Of a DNA stretch of 64,000 bases, positions 10,180 through 21,734 are shown in pieces. The notes below the pieces were generated by a model. It worked only from the letters and a program-made list of their open reading frames with translations. It had not been told where the DNA came from and did no database searches. A program made the position numbers and the translations under genes. The stretch lies in assembly GCA_023101885.1 (NCBI GenBank), contig JALPQD010000076.1, forward strand, positions 1,568,397 through 1,632,396. The letters are read 5' to 3'. The DNA is from Typhlomys cinereus. Taxonomy: Eukaryota > Chordata > Mammalia > Rodentia > Platacanthomyidae. Position 1 is the first letter of the stretch. Every line of letters begins with the position of its first letter.

Positions 10180-11150
10180 TCAGTGTTTGCCTTCCAGACA
10201 AATTGACGTTATTTTCCCATCTCTGGTCAATCCTCACTGCAACTTTGAGCTTCTCAACATCTTATTTATAGAAAGACGCTGACATGTCATGAACTCCAAA
10301 CACCAAAGCAGGGTCCTGTTTGCCTTCTGCTCTGTCTTTCCAAAGAATTAAAGGGCAAGGGTGCCATTTTAACAATTTTCCAAAGCTTGCTCCCCTGAGG
10401 GCTTGTGGGGTATCACTCCTGAGTGACAGGGGTACCCTGATCTTAGCTACTCAAGTGGGTTTCCAAGCCCCTCAGTCACAAATCACTTTACCCTTTGGTC
10501 CTACATAACATTGAAACAAACCCTCATTCTGCTTTTTTGTTTGTCGATGGAGTTTGCATTCTTCCAAGACTAGTCACCAAGCCTGAATCAATTCTCTCAT
10601 GCGGTACAGTGTATCGGGTCCTTCCTGGTAGAACACTCATGGAAACCATGAATAACAAACAAAAGTGACTCTCATTAAATTCATAGCAGCTCCCATCCCT
10701 TTGCCTCCTCCCCTCCCCTGCCTGCCCAGCCTCCCTCCAGCTTGCCAAGCCTCCATGTGCACACCCTTTGCTAGAACAGAATGCTCTTGTTGATGTTGCT
10801 TATTTGTTTGTCCCGTGAAGTCTCATGGACCCAAACCATCTTGTGTATGAAGGCCCAAGGGAAGGATCGAGCCAACTACTCGCAGACTTGCTCGGCCCTC
10901 CAGCCAACTACCCCTTACATTTCAAGCCTCTGCTCAATCTTGTGAGGAACTGTGATTCGGATCACAAGTCCTTTGGAAAGTAACATTACAAGGCAGAAAA
11001 ACGTATTTGTCGGCCGTGCTCCGATGGCCAAGATGGGTGGTATGGCACAGGGGTCTGCTGCCAGTGCTAAGACTTGTGTGTGGTTGGTCCTCCAAAGAGT
11101 CATCTGTGGTCTTCATTCATGTCGTGGTGTTGAAAAAGTAGGATTTTTTT
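10180..11150. other. Unique non-coding stretch
   Basis: No repeat or gene is recognised with confidence. Confidence 0.35.
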
Positions 11151-11161
11151 TTTTGTATGCA

Positions 11162-11162
<1 letters not shown>

Positions 11163-11219
<57 letters not shown>

Positions 11220-11440
11220 TGTTTGAGAAGGTACCTGAGTATGTGTGCCTTTCGAGGCCCAAATACCAGGAATCATCCTCGATTGATCTGAGGTTTCCCA
11301 GGCTCTGCCTTCCAGGATAGAAATGTAGGAGCTGCCACTATTTCTATCTTTATGTCAGTGTTTTTCTGTAGGGCTTTTGGAAATCTGAAGTCAGGTCATT
11401 TTGCTTTTGAGGCAGTGATTTTTAACTCCGGGAGTCTGAG
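11163..11440 (-). repeat. B2-headed SINE with long (GT)n tail, decayed head
   Basis: (GT)n at 11165-11215, then GGAATCATCCTCGATTGATC and TTTCCCAGGCTCTGCCTTCC body motifs, then a head reduced to TTTAACTCCGGGAGTCTGAG. Confidence 0.75.
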
Positions 11441-11550
11441 TTTATGACTGGGAATTTTGTTTCTTACACAATGTTGTGAAGTCTACACCCACTTAAGTTT
11501 TTTCATTGAAGTAATAAAATTTTATTTTTAATAACAAAAAAAGGGGGGAT

Positions 11551-11700
11551 TTAAACTGGACTTGGTAGCACTATGATGCCAGCTTCTCAGGAGGCTGGAA
11601 CAAGAAGATCATGGGCTCAAGCTCACCAGGATATGCTGCCCTTCCTCATTCCATAGCATGGGGCCAACTGACCATGGACTGAAATCTACAAACAGTGAGC
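11551..11700 (+). repeat. Diverged B1 SINE
   Basis: GGACTTGGTAGCACTATGAT, then CTTCTCAGGAGGCTGGAACA and TCAAGCTCACC-type motifs of the 7SL-derived B1 are visible, with a poor 3' end. Confidence 0.55.
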
Positions 11701-11714
11701 AAAATAAAACCCCA

Positions 11715-11762
11715 TCTGTCTGTCTGTCTGTCTGTCTGTCCATCCATCTATCCATCCACCTT
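11715..11762. repeat. (CTGT)n / (CCAT)n microsatellite
   Basis: Six CTGT units followed by CCATCCATCTATCCATCCACC, abutting the preceding SINE tail. Confidence 0.9.
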
Positions 11763-11833
11763 CATCTGTCTAAATGAATCTATGCTCTATCATTTATCTT
11801 TCTCTGTATCTTTCTATCTGTCTTTCTCTTTCT

Positions 11834-12042
11834 GTTTACAGAGTCTGGTGTTAACCCAAGCTGATCCCGAACTCACTATGCAGCCTAGGATGGTCTTGAA
11901 CTTCCAGTCCTTCTGCCTCCACCTCTTGAGGGCTGGGACTGCAGGTGTGCCATCCAACCTGATTTTATGTAGTGCTAGGAACTGAAACCAGGGCCTCGTG
12001 CATGCTAGGCAGGCACTCCAGCAACTGGGCTATTTCCCCAGC
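11834..12042 (-). repeat. B4-type SINE (ID-B1 fusion)
   Basis: On the minus strand an ID-like head (GGCTGGGGAAATAGCCCAGT) precedes a B1 3' portion (CACTATGCAGCC in plus sense). This order is diagnostic of B4. Confidence 0.75.
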
Positions 12043-12054
12043 CTCTCTTTTCTC

Positions 12055-12470
12055 TCTATAAGTTGGTTGTCATGGATATTTGTTAAAGTACTGGAAAGCT
12101 GCCAAACATCAGACAATGGAAGTTACTCAACCTTAAAAAGGAAGATTCTTTAAGAAAAAAAATTTTTAAAGTTCTGATGTGTTATAACCTTTCGGGCATT
12201 ACATGAAATAAGCCAGTTACAGAAAAACAAATGCTGTATGATTCCACTATCTCAGGGACATGGAGCTGTCTAGCTCACAGGGATGGTGAAACAGTCATTA
12301 GGTTGGAGGCAGGATAGAAGACAGAGTTTAATGGATACAGAGTTTAGGAAGATGGAAATGTTCTTGAGATGGATGGTGAAGTTTGGAGAGCAATGCGAAA
12401 ATATATGGTATGCTTAGAATGGTTAAGACGGTAAATTAAGTTACATGGATTTTACTGCAACTGGAACAAA
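12055..12470 (+). repeat. Ancient L1 (L1M type) 3' end
   Basis: Carries the end of ORF2 and the 3' UTR: ACATGAAATAAGCCAGTTAC, GCTGTATGATTCCACT, then a GGATGGTGAAGTTTGG segment and an AATGGTTAAGACGGTAAATT terminus. Many stops; no coding capacity. Confidence 0.75.
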
Positions 12471-12799
12471 TGGTGTGTAATTGACAGGAATAGTTCAGAG
12501 GTATAAGGGTTGATGTCGTTGAGTTACAAAGACAGAGATGAAGTGAGCAATCTCACTGCCAAGAAAGATGGCAAAAAGGAAGTGGTAGGGGCACGTGGCC
12601 TACAGGGCTAGGCTCTGGGTACTCAGAAGCCCTCCTACTCGGGCTGAAGATGCTAACACCAGCATGCATGGTGAAGAGCCACTATGTGTGGGCACAACTT
12701 CATGCCATGGCAGCACTTCCCTCAGTGAGTTAGCCATTGACAAGTTTCCTTCAGATTGGACATCAGGACCTGATGGTCTTCCCTCCTCCGTCGCCATGC

Positions 12800-12897
12800 C
12801 CTGGCTGCACCGGATTTATTTTTCCAGAGCTGAGACAGAACTTAGGGCCTCATGCATGGTGGACAAAGCTCTCTGCCACTGAGCCACATCCCAGCCT
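12800..12897 (-). repeat. ID/B4-like remnant
   Basis: Plus-strand GCCTCATGCATGGTGGACAA and GCCACTGAGCCACATCCCAG are the reversed A- and B-box regions of an ID-type element. Confidence 0.55.
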
Positions 12898-13019
12898 TCC
12901 CAGGAGTCTTGAAGTAGTGTTTTTGTGCCCCTACCACTAAAGAGTGGAATAAACATTCATTGATATGTACTGGGAATTTCAAAGCGCATCCCTCCTTTTT
13001 CTTCCATGTGGAATGTGTC

Positions 13020-13039
13020 ATTTTTTTTTTTTTTTTTTT
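13020..13039. repeat. Poly(T) tract
   Basis: A run of about 19 T residues, preceded by an unremarkable unique sequence. Confidence 0.85.
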
Positions 13040-13574
13040 GAGGACATAGACATTCAATGTCTGGGTGAGGTCTTTTCAAAGACTAGGAATTGGATTGCTG
13101 CTCTAAACGAGGGGAGAAGCTGAGCAATTCTGAGCCCATCTGTGGTCTGGAATGAATGTTCCACAGCAGGTGGGCAGCTTTAAGACTGTACAGAACATGC
13201 CAACCACATAGAAAACCTCCAGGTACAAATACGCGTCCTTAATTGAAAGCATTAATTTTAAAGACATAACAACGACTGAAAAATATCTGCGAAAAGTAAG
13301 AAATGTTAGGACAACTGTTGAAATTTCTGCACGCTTTCTGGTTATGGCCTGCAAATCTATGTTAGTATCACAGCAGCGTGGACATATTTCCTTCTCTTTG
13401 CTGACAAGACAGTACTTAGCTATGTGGCATCATAACAGTTTTAGTTCACAGTTCCTGCATTTCAAAGGAAACCAAGAAATTTTTTTTTTTGTACACTGGT
13501 CTGCATGAAAGTGAAGAACTCTCACAAAGTTGCTTGAGAGAGCACTTGGCTGGTGTCTGGGTTCAATGACCAGC

Positions 13575-13742
13575 ACTATGAGAAGAGAGGAGAGAAGGAA
13601 GATGGGAGGGAGAAGAAAGGGAATGGGAAGGAGAGAAGGAAAAGAAAAGAAAGAAATGGAGGGAAGGGAAGGAGAGAAGAGGGAAAAGAGAGGGAAAGTA
13701 AAGGAAGGGAATGGAGGAGAAAGAAGGGGAGAAAGGGGAAGT
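13575..13742. repeat. Polypurine (GGAA/GAGA) tract
   Basis: Around 165 bp of almost pure purine on the plus strand. Open frames on both strands here are a composition effect. Confidence 0.8.
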
Positions 13743-13859
13743 TCTTTTATAATGACACAATGGTTGATGGCAACTAATTAATACTTTCCAAAGGAAAAAG
13801 GAAGCTCTGTCACCCCCTGTCAGCCAGAGAACTGGCTTCTGTAGCCCCAAGGCAGGAGA

Positions 13860-14960
13860 ATTTTTATACTCTAGTCAGGCCACCTATGGTGCTTCTCCAT
13901 GTTTTCTTCCTGAAGTGAGCCGGCGATGCCAGGGCCTGGGGAAGACACCGCCAGTAGGAACAGGTTTCTTGACTTGGTGGTTTTGGGAGCAGTGGGTGAT
14001 TCTGAGCATTCGCGTTGAGCCCCCAACCAGATTCACAGAGTTCCTTTCCTTCTCCCTGCCTGTGACCTCTTTCCACCCACGAGCCTCAGTTCCCACACCT
14101 TCCATGTGGTCATTCTCTGTGGCCAAAGGGAAAGGGGGAAGGAAGGACTCCTGGGAGCAGATCCAGCACCTCCTCATGTCCATCCTCGCGGCAGCTCTGG
14201 GTGGCAGCTGAAAGGCTTAAGCAGGTCAGACCACAGTCGAGGCAGGTGTCCTGTTGGGAATGGATCGACTGAGTATCATAACTGACCTCCGGCACCCAGG
14301 AAGGACTCGAATTTGCAGTGTCTTACCTCTGTGGGAACTGGCTGGTCTGTAAAGTAGGGAACAGTAGTAGTGACCTCAAGGAGCTATCAGGACTACCGTG
14401 GGGTGAAATAGGGAAGCTGCCCCAACCTGCTCCCTGCCCTAGTGTGACCCAGGGATTCTCTTCTGGCCACTCAGGACCTGCCACTCCTACCTGGTGTGAC
14501 ATCAAACTCAAGGCCACCACAAGAGGTGGGGGTTATTCCATGTTACTTCTGAGGAACCGGGGTAAATAATTTCCCTATGACCACTGGCCAGAAGATAAAG
14601 TGTTAAAGCTGCACCCTATTAAAGCTGACATGCCAGTTGGGGGCCAATCTCATATGTTTTGCAACTAATTGTAAGAGTTGGCATCAAGTGGCCAGCAAAG
14701 GAAAAGGTAAAAACCCCAGGGTTCTGTGTTCTGTGCAACCCTTTGTGTGATGTGGTAGTTAGGACTCCCCCCACCCCCTACTCCCAGCAAGTAATTCATC
14801 TCCCCCTGAGAGTCCAGAAGGATTACACTTCTGGGGGAAAAAGGTCAAAACCTGGAAAAACAAAACAAAACAATTCTTTTTTCTTTTCTAAACCTGAGCT
14901 AGAGGATTACTCCTTTCCCTTTCTTGCCTTAAGTCATTCAACTTAAAAATAAAAAAGAGT
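13860..14960. other. Unique non-coding stretch with a possible MIR piece
   Basis: A weak MIR-like segment (CTGGTCTGTAAAGTAGGGAA) is seen near 14340-14410. The rest shows no gene. Several overlapping open frames lack coding character or splice support. Confidence 0.35.
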
Positions 14961-15114
14961 AATTCACCAGTTGATTTTAAAAAATCAAGCTTCCTAAAGG
15001 CAGCTAGTAAGACAGTGTGAGGACAGTCATTCACACAGAGCCTCCACCTTGATGCTGTCCCCCTACTTCTTCTTGCTAGAATTTGTTTTGTATGAGTTAC
15101 TAGTGTTGCTGAGA

Positions 15115-15560
15115 ATGGGTAAAGGAAAGAGGATGGAAGGAATGGAGGAAAGGGATGGAGGGAAGGGATGGAGAGAAGGGATGGGTGGAGGGAAGGGATG
15201 GAGGGAAGGGATGGATGGCGGGAAGGGATGGATGGAGTGAAGGGATGGATGGAGGGAAGAGATGGAGGGAAGGGATGGGTGAAGGGAAGGGATGGAGGGA
15301 AGGGATGGATGGAGGAAAGGATGGGTGGAGGGAAGGGATGGAGGGAAGGGATGGAGGGAAGGGATGGATGGAGGGAAGGGATGGATGGAGGGAAGGGATG
15401 GAGGGAGGGAAGGGATGGATGGAGGGAAGGGATGGAGGGAAGGGATGGAGGGAAGGGATGGGTGGAGGGAAGGGATGGAGGGAAGGGATGGGTGGAGGGA
15501 AGGGATGGAGGGAAGGGATGGAGGGAAGGGATGGGTGGAGGGAAGGGATGGAGGGAAGGG
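15115..15560. repeat. G-rich 13/17-bp minisatellite
   Basis: About 30 head-to-tail units alternate between a 13-bp form (GGGATGGAGGGAA) and 17-bp forms (GGGATGGATGGAGGGAA and GGGATGGGTGGAGGGAA), over about 440 bp. Units differ by 4 bp, so all three frames stay open on both strands. This explains several 130-220 aa reading frames that are not genes. Runs of GGG spaced by 2-5 bases fit the G-quadruplex pattern throughout. Confidence 0.95.
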
Positions 15561-15964
15561 TGAGGCAGGTGACTCCTGCTCCCCTGTGCTCATCCTTAGA
15601 CATGACTTTTCCCAGACCTGTGCTTTTAGCAGAAGTAATTTTCTGTTGGATGTGTTAGCCAGTTTGGAACTGGCCAGGATGCGAGAGCATGACTGTACCC
15701 CAAGAGCTTTCACTCTAAGACAGTCCTGTCCTGTCCTGTCTCTGGCCTACAGGTGCTTCCTGGCCCTTCCCAGAGGAATGTCCTTCTCAGTTGACTCATT
15801 GCCTCAGGGCCCTGGGGAGCCTTGTAAAATCTGGGAGATGGAAAGAGGGCGGGAAGAGAGGGTCTGCGGGTGAGGATTGCCAACCAACCTTCTCAGAGAC
15901 ATGAGCTGAGCACTCTTCCAAGGGAATCTGCTTCACCTATCAGGGGTCCAAGCGTCAAATCTTC

Positions 15965-16205
15965 TGAGTAACTTCTGTTGCAATAACAGAGTACTATAAT
16001 CTAAGCACCTTATAAAGGAAAGAATCTTATTTAGCTCATGTTTAGAGAGGCAAAAAATAATACAATGTCTGACGTGGTGATTTCATCCCTTCCACAAGAT
16101 CCCACTTCTTGAACGTTCCACGTCCCAACACTGTCACGGTAGGGACCAGTTACACAGGTCCCTTGGGGTCACTCTCGAACCAAGTCCAAACCAAGCAGCA
16201 ATATA
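15965..16205 (+). repeat. Old 'ACAAAATACC'-type interspersed repeat
   Basis: TTGCAATAACAGAGTACTAT, then CACCTTATAAAGGAAAGAAT and a CACGTCCCAACACTGTCAC tail. The same layout is seen in five other plus-strand copies. Confidence 0.5.
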
Positions 16206-16209
16206 TCAG

Positions 16210-17925
16210 ATTCCAGAGTATGCTGAGAATATGGATGAGAAGAAAAAGGAAGAAGGAGGAGGCAGAGGGAAAAGGAAAACAAGAAGGAAAAGGAATAATT
16301 AACTCTTACCTCTTAAAAGGCAAGTTCCAATAAGCAAAGTCAACATCTGCTCTGTGTAATTTCTTCCTGGAAGCATAAGCTCACTGTCACACTAGAAGCG
16401 TTAGACTAAGCAAAATCAAGAGAACACCTTGTCTTCAAAGGCCCCAAGTTTATGAAAGATGAATTAAAATGAAGAAACTGGTTGACTGTGAGGTGTTGCA
16501 CAGGATCCTGGGTTACAAGCTGAACCTAAAAAGGACATGAGTGGGGGCTTAGCTGGATCTAAATAAGTCCTCTAAATTACTAAATAGCATTGTAGATGCA
16601 CAGAGGTCGTATGTGTGTGTGGAGGGGGTCTTATAATCAATCACCAAACTGATACACAAGAATGGCAGTGTTCACTTCCTGCAAAGGATTGCCCTTAGTA
16701 ACTGTGTTTTATTGATGAATTCTATAATGAAAAAAATCTTAAAAGTATTGTGAGAACACAAAGACAGAAGGATTAACTTCAGTCCATAGCATACACAGCA
16801 AAAGTGTACTGGAGTTGATCACAGTATAGTCAAGGAATCAAATGTGCCTAGAATGTACAAGGAGCACAAAAATGCAAAGGAACTATCATGGCCCCAAAGG
16901 GTGTCCTTGCTAGAATTCCTCAGGGCACCTAATATGTTAACTTTCCAAAATGTTAAATTCTCACTATTCTCCCTCAGGGTTATATGACACAGGTCATCAC
17001 TGCTGGTTCTAATGTTAAAAACATGACATCCTGGTGTTTGTTGCTCAGAATTAGCCGGGTTCATGGACCTCCCTCCTTCATCTCTTCATTTTTGGCTTTT
17101 TACCTCTAATGGCCCCAGAAGCTTTGTTTTAATCCTGTGCCTTTAAGAAACCATCGCTCTCTGGGAAGGATGCCTGCGGGACTGGGGCACACACAAAGCC
17201 AAGTTTGGGGACATGAAAGTATTAATCATGTGACTTTCCATCCACAGAGTTCTCTGTCCAACCCCCGTGTTTGTGTGCTAGAGTTTCTTACCCACACCCC
17301 CCACCAAGATGCCTTGTTTAGAGAGGGCACTGAAGATGAAATGCCGCTGCTGAATCGCTAAGTCCCCTGTGATGTCAATGAGCCATTGATAGCTTGAAAA
17401 TACCCTCCCTGCCAGGACCAACAGCAGGGCCCAGCACCTGCCAGACTGCATAGCTTTCTCTGTCCAGCATGGCATTCAAGGAAAACAGAGGCTTCAACAT
17501 GAATGACCTCCACCCTGCACCGTAGACTCCTTACTACACAATGGGAGGCTGTTCACCCCCAAAGACCAGAGAGCCCGATGGGTTTATCTCATTTATGGCT
17601 TGGGTGACACGTGGGGGTTGGAGTCGAAAGGAGCCCTACAGTTTACAGATTTTTGAGACAAGAATAGATGCATTCGTTAGGAAAATTGTTCTATAAAACC
17701 TGGGAGCATCCAACTCCTTGGAGAATGTGCTTTCTACCTCTCCAGACTAACGAAGCTGAGCAGCTTTCACGTTTGGACAGTGTGATCCTCTGCGGAGCTT
17801 TTCTGAGCCACCGGCTGATGAACGTGCGTAGATTCTCACTGAGATTATGTCTCCCCCCTGCCACGTTTTGTTCCTTCTCCCTGGAGGGCCCCTTGCTTGT
17901 ATTTTCCTTTTTAAGCGTTACTGCA
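16210..17925. other. Unique non-coding stretch
   Basis: No gene or well-defined repeat is seen in 1.7 kb. Short open frames have no coding signature. Confidence 0.35.
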
Positions 17926-17927
17926 GC

Positions 17928-18010
17928 CTGAATGGTGGCCTCTTAAATGGGATAATTGCAGTTTTAATCCCTGAGACCGGAACACTATTAGAAATCAGGT
18001 CTTTAAAAAT
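17928..18010 (+). repeat. MLT/MaLR-like LTR, left part
   Basis: TTAATCCCTGAGACCGGAAC then AAATCAGGTCTTT. It continues after the insert at 18436 with TGATGAGGTCATAATGAGAT, which is the normal order in mammalian MaLR-type LTRs. Confidence 0.5.
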
Positions 18011-18435
18011 TGTTTTTTAAAAAATTCTACTTTTACAAGCATATCGAGTAATTTTCCCTGTCCCCCTACATTTCCCCTCCCTCCTCTCCCTTCGTTAATC
18101 CATTCCACTCCCTCCCACCTTCCTGTCTGTCTGTTTCCATGGGTTCCAGGATTCCCTCTGGATTATCTGTTCTAGCGGGGGTTCAGGCCTTTATGCTAGA
18201 CTAAGTGACCATTCCTTGGGCAGACCCACTGGTAGGGACACTCCCCTTTTGTTGTCTGGTTCTAGCCCCTAAGGTTTCCACTGCATGTAATTATTATCCT
18301 GAGATCCTCACTAGTCTGTGGGGTATGTTGGTATGTCAGCCATTGTGCAGATCTGGTAAGGACAAGTCTCATTGCAATGAGTTCCTACGTACAGCTGCCT
18401 TGCCTTGCATTGGAAACATGGTTTTTGCAAATACT
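18011..18435 (-). repeat. Truncated rodent L1 3' UTR nested in the MLT-like LTR
   Basis: Read on the minus strand it runs into a polypurine tract (GGGAGAGGAGGGAGGGGAAA) and an AT-rich end, which fits an L1 3' UTR. It separates two halves of the older LTR. No clear target-site duplication was found, so the assignment is inference. Confidence 0.45.
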
Positions 18436-18700
18436 GCTCTGATGAGGTCATAATGAGATAGGATGAACCTTAATCCGTGTGGTATCTTTACTTAAAAATG
18501 GCACACAAGAGAATATCATGTAGACACGGGGAGAGGCTAGAGTGTTGCCCCTCTGGCAAGGGACACCTTATAGCCAGCAGAAGAGGCTGGAAGAGGCAAA
18601 GGGTGTCCCCCCAGAATTTTCAGAGAGCACCATGCCACCGACATTTGGGTTTCAGATTGCAGTCTGTCAAACTGCAAGAGAATAAATGTACGCTTTCTTT
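18436..18700 (+). repeat. MLT/MaLR-like LTR, right part
   Basis: Contains GTAGACACGGGGAGAGGC, GCTGGAAGAGGCAAAGG and a GCAAGAGAATAAATG polyadenylation-like end. Confidence 0.55.
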
Positions 18701-18719
18701 TGTCTTTTTTCTTTCTTTT

Positions 18720-18962
18720 ATTTTTTTAGTGTGCATATGTATATGTGCATGGTGTATAAAATGTATTTATGTATGTTCACATGTGTATGTGGTTGTGTGG
18801 GTATGTATATATTCATACGTGTACATATGTGGAGATCATAGGATGACTTCAGCATCTTCCTGGATCACTCCGTACCTTATATATTTGCTTGTATATATGA
18901 TCCTTCATTGAATCTGGAGCATGCCCATTTGCAGGGAATGCTCAAGCCCGAGATCTCCATTT
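18720..18962 (-). repeat. B4-type SINE, left part (interrupted)
   Basis: TGTGGAGATCATAGGATGAC then TCATTGAATCTGGAGC and AAGCCCGAGATCTCC. The element continues at 19622, comparable to the intact copy at 40861-41268. Confidence 0.6.
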
Positions 18963-19621
18963 CTAGAAGACAGATGCCAAGGGCATCCCTTGAGGTCTCA
19001 GTTGCACTGTGCCTCCTATTCCAGCATAGCTCTGTGCCTATGTCAGCATAGATGCCAGCCTATGCGATATAGTTGTAGGCTGACTCCTGTTGACCTTCCT
19101 GCAAGGGACAGGGATGGATCTTGTCCTGTCTAGAACTGGGTTCAAGGGCAGAGGTGTTTTTTACATGTTCCTTCCTGTTCTTTGGAAGCCATCTACATAT
19201 TGATTAGCATACGTAAAGGATGGGCACAGAGCTTTATCATTATAATTGTATCGCATGTTCCTGACCTGTTCTTTCTCCACCCTGTATGGGGCCATTAGGG
19301 CCTATTAACATATCTAAGGATTGACAGGGCTGTATTGTTGGTGGTGGTCCCACCTGTTGTGGACTTTGCAGCTGCAGTCTGTCACTATTGATGTCATCAC
19401 TCTGTGCAGTGTACAGACTTCACTGTTTCATGATATATAAGGGATTAGGTTCCATAATAAACTTGACTTGGTTTTTCGGCCTTTCCAAGATCCCCTCTTG
19501 ACCCAGCCTGACTTAATTCTTGCTGATCCCACTCTGGTACCTATCAGGATTGCGAGGTAAGCGTGCTGGTCACGGAACCCTGCACCCATTAAACTAGTTT
19601 AGCTAACCAGTTTTTTCCTAG
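18963..19621 (+). mobile_element. Solo-LTR-like insertion inside a B4-type SINE
   Basis: A ~660-bp block with LTR architecture: TATA-like GATATATAAGGG near 19430, AATAAA shortly downstream (about 19457), and a T-rich segment. Terminal TG..CA and a clean target-site duplication could not be fixed, so the ends are approximate and part may be another element. No retroviral coding sequence is present. Confidence 0.45.
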
Positions 19622-19770
19622 GATCCTCTGTCTCTGCCTCATTAGAACTAGGATTACAGACAGGACAGCATACCCACCCATCATTTGTGTGGGTGCCTAG
19701 GATCTGAACTTCAGCCCTCACACTTGCACAGCAAGCATCTTAACCATTGTGCCATCTCCCAAGCCCCAAA
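19622..19770 (-). repeat. B4-type SINE, right part
   Basis: CTCTGTCTCTGCCTCATTAG then GTGGGTGCCTAGGATCTGAA and the reversed head ACCATTGTGCCATCTCCCAA. Completes the element begun at 18720. Confidence 0.6.
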
Positions 19771-19789
19771 TGCATGATGCTTTAAGATG

Positions 19790-20390
19790 CTCACGTTATG
19801 ATAACTTGCTACAGCAGCCCCAGGGAACAATAGAAGCATGCTACTAAATTAGATTCTAAAATCCAATAACACTACAGCAGGCAAAGGACATAAAGAAGAT
19901 ATTTTACAACCAAAAATATAACACTCATAGGAAAAAAAATGTTCAACCTTGCTAATTACAAAATAAATGTGTGCTACACAAAGCAGTTCTTTTATTGAAA
20001 TAGCAAAAACTCAGTATCAAGGTTGTAACCAGCTGAAGCCAAGGTGTGGGAAAGCAGACTCAGCCCTCTCTGGAAGAATCTAGTCTAGAATCACTCCAGC
20101 CTGCAGGGCAGCAATATGGTCACACAGATCAGAAGTGCTTTTGTACCTCTCTCCACAAATGATGTCAAGCAAATTTTCAAGGTCATCTAATAACCCATAA
20201 CAGACTGACATCTGAGCGTCCAGCTTTGGAGTTGTTGAGTTTCCTGTCTCTTTGATTGCTTCTCCTTATGCCTGACCACCGAGGAGCATAGAGCAAGGTC
20301 TGAGAGTCAGTGCCACGTGCCATGCTTCCCGAGAGCATGCAGTTCTAGTATGTCCAGATAATACTCAAGCTGGATTTAAAGAGGATTTGA
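19790..20390. other. Non-coding, possibly old L1-derived
   Basis: The A-rich DNA near 19880-20170 has an L1 ORF2 3' flavour (AATAGCAAAAACTCAGTATC) but is too decayed to assign. No gene. Confidence 0.3.
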
Positions 20391-20394
20391 TAAG

Positions 20395-20862
20395 TGTGAT
20401 AGTTAAGCCTGGGTGTCAACTTGACACACTTGGTATTAACTGAGATAGGCTGAGACCACACCTGGAAGGACCAACTGAGACTACTTGAAAGGAGTATACC
20501 TGCCCTAGATCCTATCAGAACCTCCAAAGATCTCACAAGATCCTCCCAGTACTACATCATATAAAAAGGAGCCACCAAAGAGAAGAGATGCTTATTGCAG
20601 CCGTGCTAGGAATCGCTCTTCCTTCCAGCCGCCTGGTTTCTTCGACCTTCTAGCCTTCCAACTGTCCAAGTCGTCAACTAGACTAAAGACTCTAGGAATT
20701 CTCCAGCCTTCAGCCCTCACCCACTTGACTACCGATCTGAACAGCTATGGGCAGCCATTGTTGGACTGCCTGGGCCATACTTGTAAGCCCAACTCAATAC
20801 ATTTTCTCTGTATATATATTCATTGTGTTGATTCTGCATCTCTAGAGAACATAACTAATACA
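20395..20862 (+). repeat. Interspersed repeat with R430-like left end
   Basis: Starts GTGTGATAGTTAAGCCTGGG and GTGTCAACTTGACAC, as in R430, but has a different body. It ends TCTCTAGAGAACATAACTAA. Confidence 0.55.
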
Positions 20863-20920
20863 ATAATATGTGAACCACACATAATGTGCACGTGTGTGTG
20901 TGCGTGCACATGTGCATGCA

Positions 20921-20923
<3 letters not shown>

Positions 20924-20951
<28 letters not shown>
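20924..20951. repeat. (GT)n microsatellite
   Basis: 14 GT units, directly next to an ID remnant. Confidence 0.9.
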
Positions 20952-21030
20952 ATTAGTGCTGGGGACTGAATGCAGAATGTGTTCATGCCTGGTAAATGTT
21001 CTATAAGTGAGCTACATCTCTAACTCTTTT
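20952..21030 (-). repeat. ID remnant
   Basis: The reversed ID pattern GTGCTGGGGACTGAATGCAG then GTGAGCTACATC. The (GT)n on its left is its former tail. Confidence 0.55.
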
Positions 21031-21534
21031 ATATGTATTTCTAGACTTCAACGTATATTGGGATATTTTGATATCTAAAAGAATTCTTTCCTCCTAGAAA
21101 GAGATTTCCCTGTACTCAACTAGAAGATTCTTAGTGATAGCAGGACAGTGAGGCAGAACCTAGCAATGCAAAGCCAGACCTTGTCTGTCTGTCTGGGGAC
21201 CTCAGACAGCTGCCGGGCAGGCAAGGACCATTTCCAGAAATTGGAACTTGCAGAATTTGTCAATCTAGCCAATCTTAAACTACCACCATTGCCCAAGCTT
21301 GTCTTTTCTCTGAAAACCTCATGTTGATCATCCCTGTGTCCTTCCAGCATGGTGTTGTGGGCTTGCTACGCCTCTTAAGACTTATGAGTGTTAGAACTTT
21401 CCTAGTCTACTCTTGTGCCTCCTCTTGTAGCCAAATCTGATTGATCATATCATTAAAACTAAACGGAGTTTTCCCTAAATCCCATCCCAGCAGTGGCAAA
21501 TTTTAATGCAGATGATCTATAAAAGATATATTCT

Positions 21535-21700
21535 GGGGCTGGAGAGATGGTTCAGGGAGTAAAACCTTTGTCTTGCAAGCAAAGGGACCTGAGTTCAGAT
21601 CCCACATAGAAATGCCAGGCAGCCCTAGAGGATGGAGCCTGGGAAATATGAGTTGCAAATTCTTAGTGCAAGTGCTGTTATTTGGATCTCCGGAGGCCAC
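21535..21700 (+). repeat. B2-headed SINE, 3'-truncated
   Basis: Starts GGGGCTGGAGAGATGGTTCA, then CTTGCAAGCAAAGGGACCTG and GATGGAGCCTGGGAAATATG. It lacks the CA tail. Confidence 0.8.
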
Positions 21701-21734
21701 TGTATTTGTTGAAGACTTGGCCAGTAGATTAGGG

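Noticed and set aside
15115..15560. CRISPR-like or clustered regular repeat array
   Set aside because: Units are head-to-tail with no unique spacers, and the DNA is mammalian.
15063..15873. Long open frames (130-216 aa) on both strands at 15 kb
   Set aside because: They translate the G-rich minisatellite into Gly-Lys-Glu or Pro-Ser repeats; every frame is open because of the unit structure.
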